This document shows positions 42,194 to 43,465 of a stretch of 43,465 nucleotides of DNA, one piece after another. The translations under genes and the position numbers were made by a program. Under the pieces are notes generated by a model. That model saw only the letters and a list, made by a program, of their open reading frames with translations. It did not search any database and was not told the origin of the DNA. This DNA is from SAR324 cluster bacterium. Lineage in GTDB: Bacteria; SAR324; NAC60-12. Every line of letters starts with the position of its first letter. Position 1 is the stretch's first letter. The DNA lies in assembly GCA_022448485.1 (NCBI GenBank), contig JAKUUI010000014.1:1-43465 (forward strand). Direction: 5' to 3'.

Positions 42194-43465
42194 TCACACC
42201 GGTGGTTCAACATGAATCGGTTCAGGAAATTTAACTTTAGGAAATTTTGTTGGTCCGATTCGTACAGCTGTACCGGACTTTCCGTTTTTTCCAGATTTAA
42301 GTTTCTGCAAGCCTTGAAATATTTTCTCTGGAGTAATAGGCACTTCATCTACTCTCACCCCTACGGCATTGTAAATGGCGTTTGCGATAGCGGGCATGAT
42401 CGGCAACAACGGCCCTTGTCCAGCTTCTTTAGCTCCGTATGGACCTTCCGGATCACGTGTTTCCACCAAAATCGTTTCGACTTCAGGCATATCAAGCGAT
42501 GTCAGACTTTTGTAATCCAGCATCGATGGAGTCTTATGCAGTCCTGATATATCTGATCTCCCTGGGCGATAAACATGTTCCTCCATCATCGCCTCGCCTA
42601 GTCCCATATACACACTGCCTTCCACCTGTCCAATGACCAGTTTTTCGTTGATAGCCTGTCCAATATCATGTGCCAACCAAACCTTTTCCACGCTGTAAAG
42701 GCCAGTCTCAGAATCACAGGTCACTTCAGCGACACAGGCAGAATAACTGTAATTCGGAGAAGGCCCAACACCTGCTCCTTTGAAGTCCCCGCCACGGCGT
42801 GGAGGTGTGTAACTGCCGACTGAACCAAGCGTACCAAATTTTGCTTCCGCCCATTGGACAGCATCGACGAATGGTACTGGTTCTCCGGAACCATCCAACA
42901 TACCGACTTCCCCGTTCCTTATTGTTAAATCTCCCTCCGGAATTTTCATTACTTCAGAGGCGGCAGAAAGGATTTTTTCACGCAAAGGGCGTGCGGCGGC
43001 AATAGCAGCATTACCGGTCATCAGTGTTACTCGGCTGGAATAACTGCCCAAATCGACCGGAGTTAAATCAGTATCAGATGTAACAATAATCACATGTTTA
43101 ATATGAATTCCCAGTTCCTCCGCTACGATTCCTGCAAGAATTGAGTCTGAGCCCTGCCCGATGTCTGCACTTCCGCAAAAAACGGTAACACCTCCGCCAC
43201 GGTCAATTTTAATTTGTACCCCGGAGTGAGGCATTTTATTCCAGTAAATAGGCAGACCCGCACCACTCAAATAAGAACTGCATCCCAATCCAAAACCCTT
43301 GCCAATAGGTGATTTTGTCCTCTTTATTGCAAATCCGGACGCTTCTGTAACTTTTCGTATGCAATCGCCCAAGCCGTTTGTAGTGACAGTGAGATGATTA
43401 ACAGTTTTGCTGTTATCCGGCATCAAGTGTTTCAAGCGCAATTCGGCAGGATCAACCCCTAAATC
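42194..43465 (-). CDS. 4-hydroxybenzoyl-CoA reductase-like alpha (molybdopterin) subunit, 5' end missing
   Basis: The frame is open to the right edge, starting with DLGVDPAELRLKHLMPD, the usual mid-protein segment of large molybdopterin subunits. So this is the C-terminal 423 residues of a protein probably near 750-800 aa. SADIGQGSDSILAGIVAEE is a molybdopterin-binding segment, and GAKEAGQGPLLPIMPAIANA is the C-terminal active-site segment. In the latter, xanthine-oxidase-family enzymes have a catalytic Glu (AGEG), but here the codon at 42416-42418 is CAA, Gln. It is followed after 140 bp by the beta subunit gene. The substrate is inferred from that partner. Confidence 0.85.
   Translation of the reverse strand, partial: DLGVDPAELRLKHLMPDNSKTVNHLTVTTNGLGDCIRKVTEASGFAIKRTKSPIGKGFGLGCSSYLSGAGLPIYWNKMPHSGVQIKIDRGGGVTVFCGSADIGQGSDSILAGIVAEELGIHIKHVIIVTSDTDLTPVDLGSYSSRVTLMTGNAAIAAARPLREKILSAASEVMKIPEGDLTIRNGEVGMLDGSGEPVPFVDAVQWAEAKFGTLGSVGSYTPPRRGGDFKGAGVGPSPNYSYSACVAEVTCDSETGLYSVEKVWLAHDIGQAINEKLVIGQVEGSVYMGLGEAMMEEHVYRPGRSDISGLHKTPSMLDYKSLTSLDMPEVETILVETRDPEGPYGAKEAGQGPLLPIMPAIANAIYNAVGVRVDEVPITPEKIFQGLQKLKSGKNGKSGTAVRIGPTKFPKVKFPEPIHVEPPV

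Noticed and set aside
1-43465. Prophage, insertion sequence or genomic island
   Set aside because: No transposase, integrase, phage structural gene, tRNA junction or abrupt base-composition change was seen.

Overview
The window comes from a Gram-negative bacterium. Evidence is a LolA periplasmic lipoprotein carrier, an LptF/LptG-type LPS permease, Lgt, a beta-barrel outer-membrane protein and lipobox signal peptides. Base composition is moderately AT-rich (about 42% GC by eye) and coding density is high, with convergent genes ending within 0-10 bp of one another. The gene mix (TrpB2-type tryptophan synthase beta, AcuI/YhdH reductase, acyl-CoA-binding protein, a 4-hydroxybenzoyl-CoA reductase-like molybdoenzyme, NtrC-type regulator, IHF) would fit an uncultured delta-like or SAR324-like marine lineage. 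That placement is inference; no rRNA or other decisive marker is present.

Layout, left to right. (1) 1-4288, minus strand: a probable operon of a 110-aa unknown protein, acuI-like reductase, trpB2, a doubtful small ORF, an outer-membrane beta-barrel protein and a lipoprotein cut by the left edge. (2) 4402-8548: rnhA (+), then YtfJ-like protein, serS, gatA and an acyl-CoA-binding protein (all -). (3) 8879-12937: a sigma-54 response regulator and rsgA (+), a DUF721/DciA-like protein (-) whose stop shares bases with that of rsgA, and yqgE/algH (+). (4) 12945-22066, minus strand: a nine-gene, tightly packed block transcribed in the order Gfo/Idh oxidoreductase, lptF/G, lolA, APC permease-EIIA-RCK_C fusion, rph, lgt, cobD/cbiB, cobU, aroB. 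It mixes envelope biogenesis, cobalamin side-chain assembly and the shikimate pathway. (5) 22477-28044, minus: valS and secA, with a good candidate secA promoter overlapped by an inverted repeat.

(6) 28318-35371: a small probable lipoprotein (+), then (-) an isoaspartyl peptidase gene starting 4 bp after the stop of a 1167-aa exported TPR-CHAT protein, and an ABC-F ATPase. (7) 35682-41012: a 473-aa unknown protein with a very acidic middle (+), acetoacetyl-CoA synthetase and a membrane-anchored FxLYD-like protein (-), then ihfA-like and gph (+). (8) 41073-43465, minus: beta and (partial) alpha subunits of a 4-hydroxybenzoyl-CoA reductase-like enzyme. The beta subunit keeps all four extra Fe-S cysteines, but the alpha subunit has Gln where the xanthine-oxidase family has its catalytic Glu.

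Most of the window is housekeeping. The parts most worth a second look are the TPR-CHAT/isoaspartyl-peptidase gene pair, the three-part transporter fusion, the altered molybdoenzyme active site, the unknown acidic 473-aa protein, and a roughly nine-fold excess of the palindrome TCCGGA that is confined to coding DNA. No tRNA, rRNA, CRISPR array, insertion sequence or prophage was recognised.
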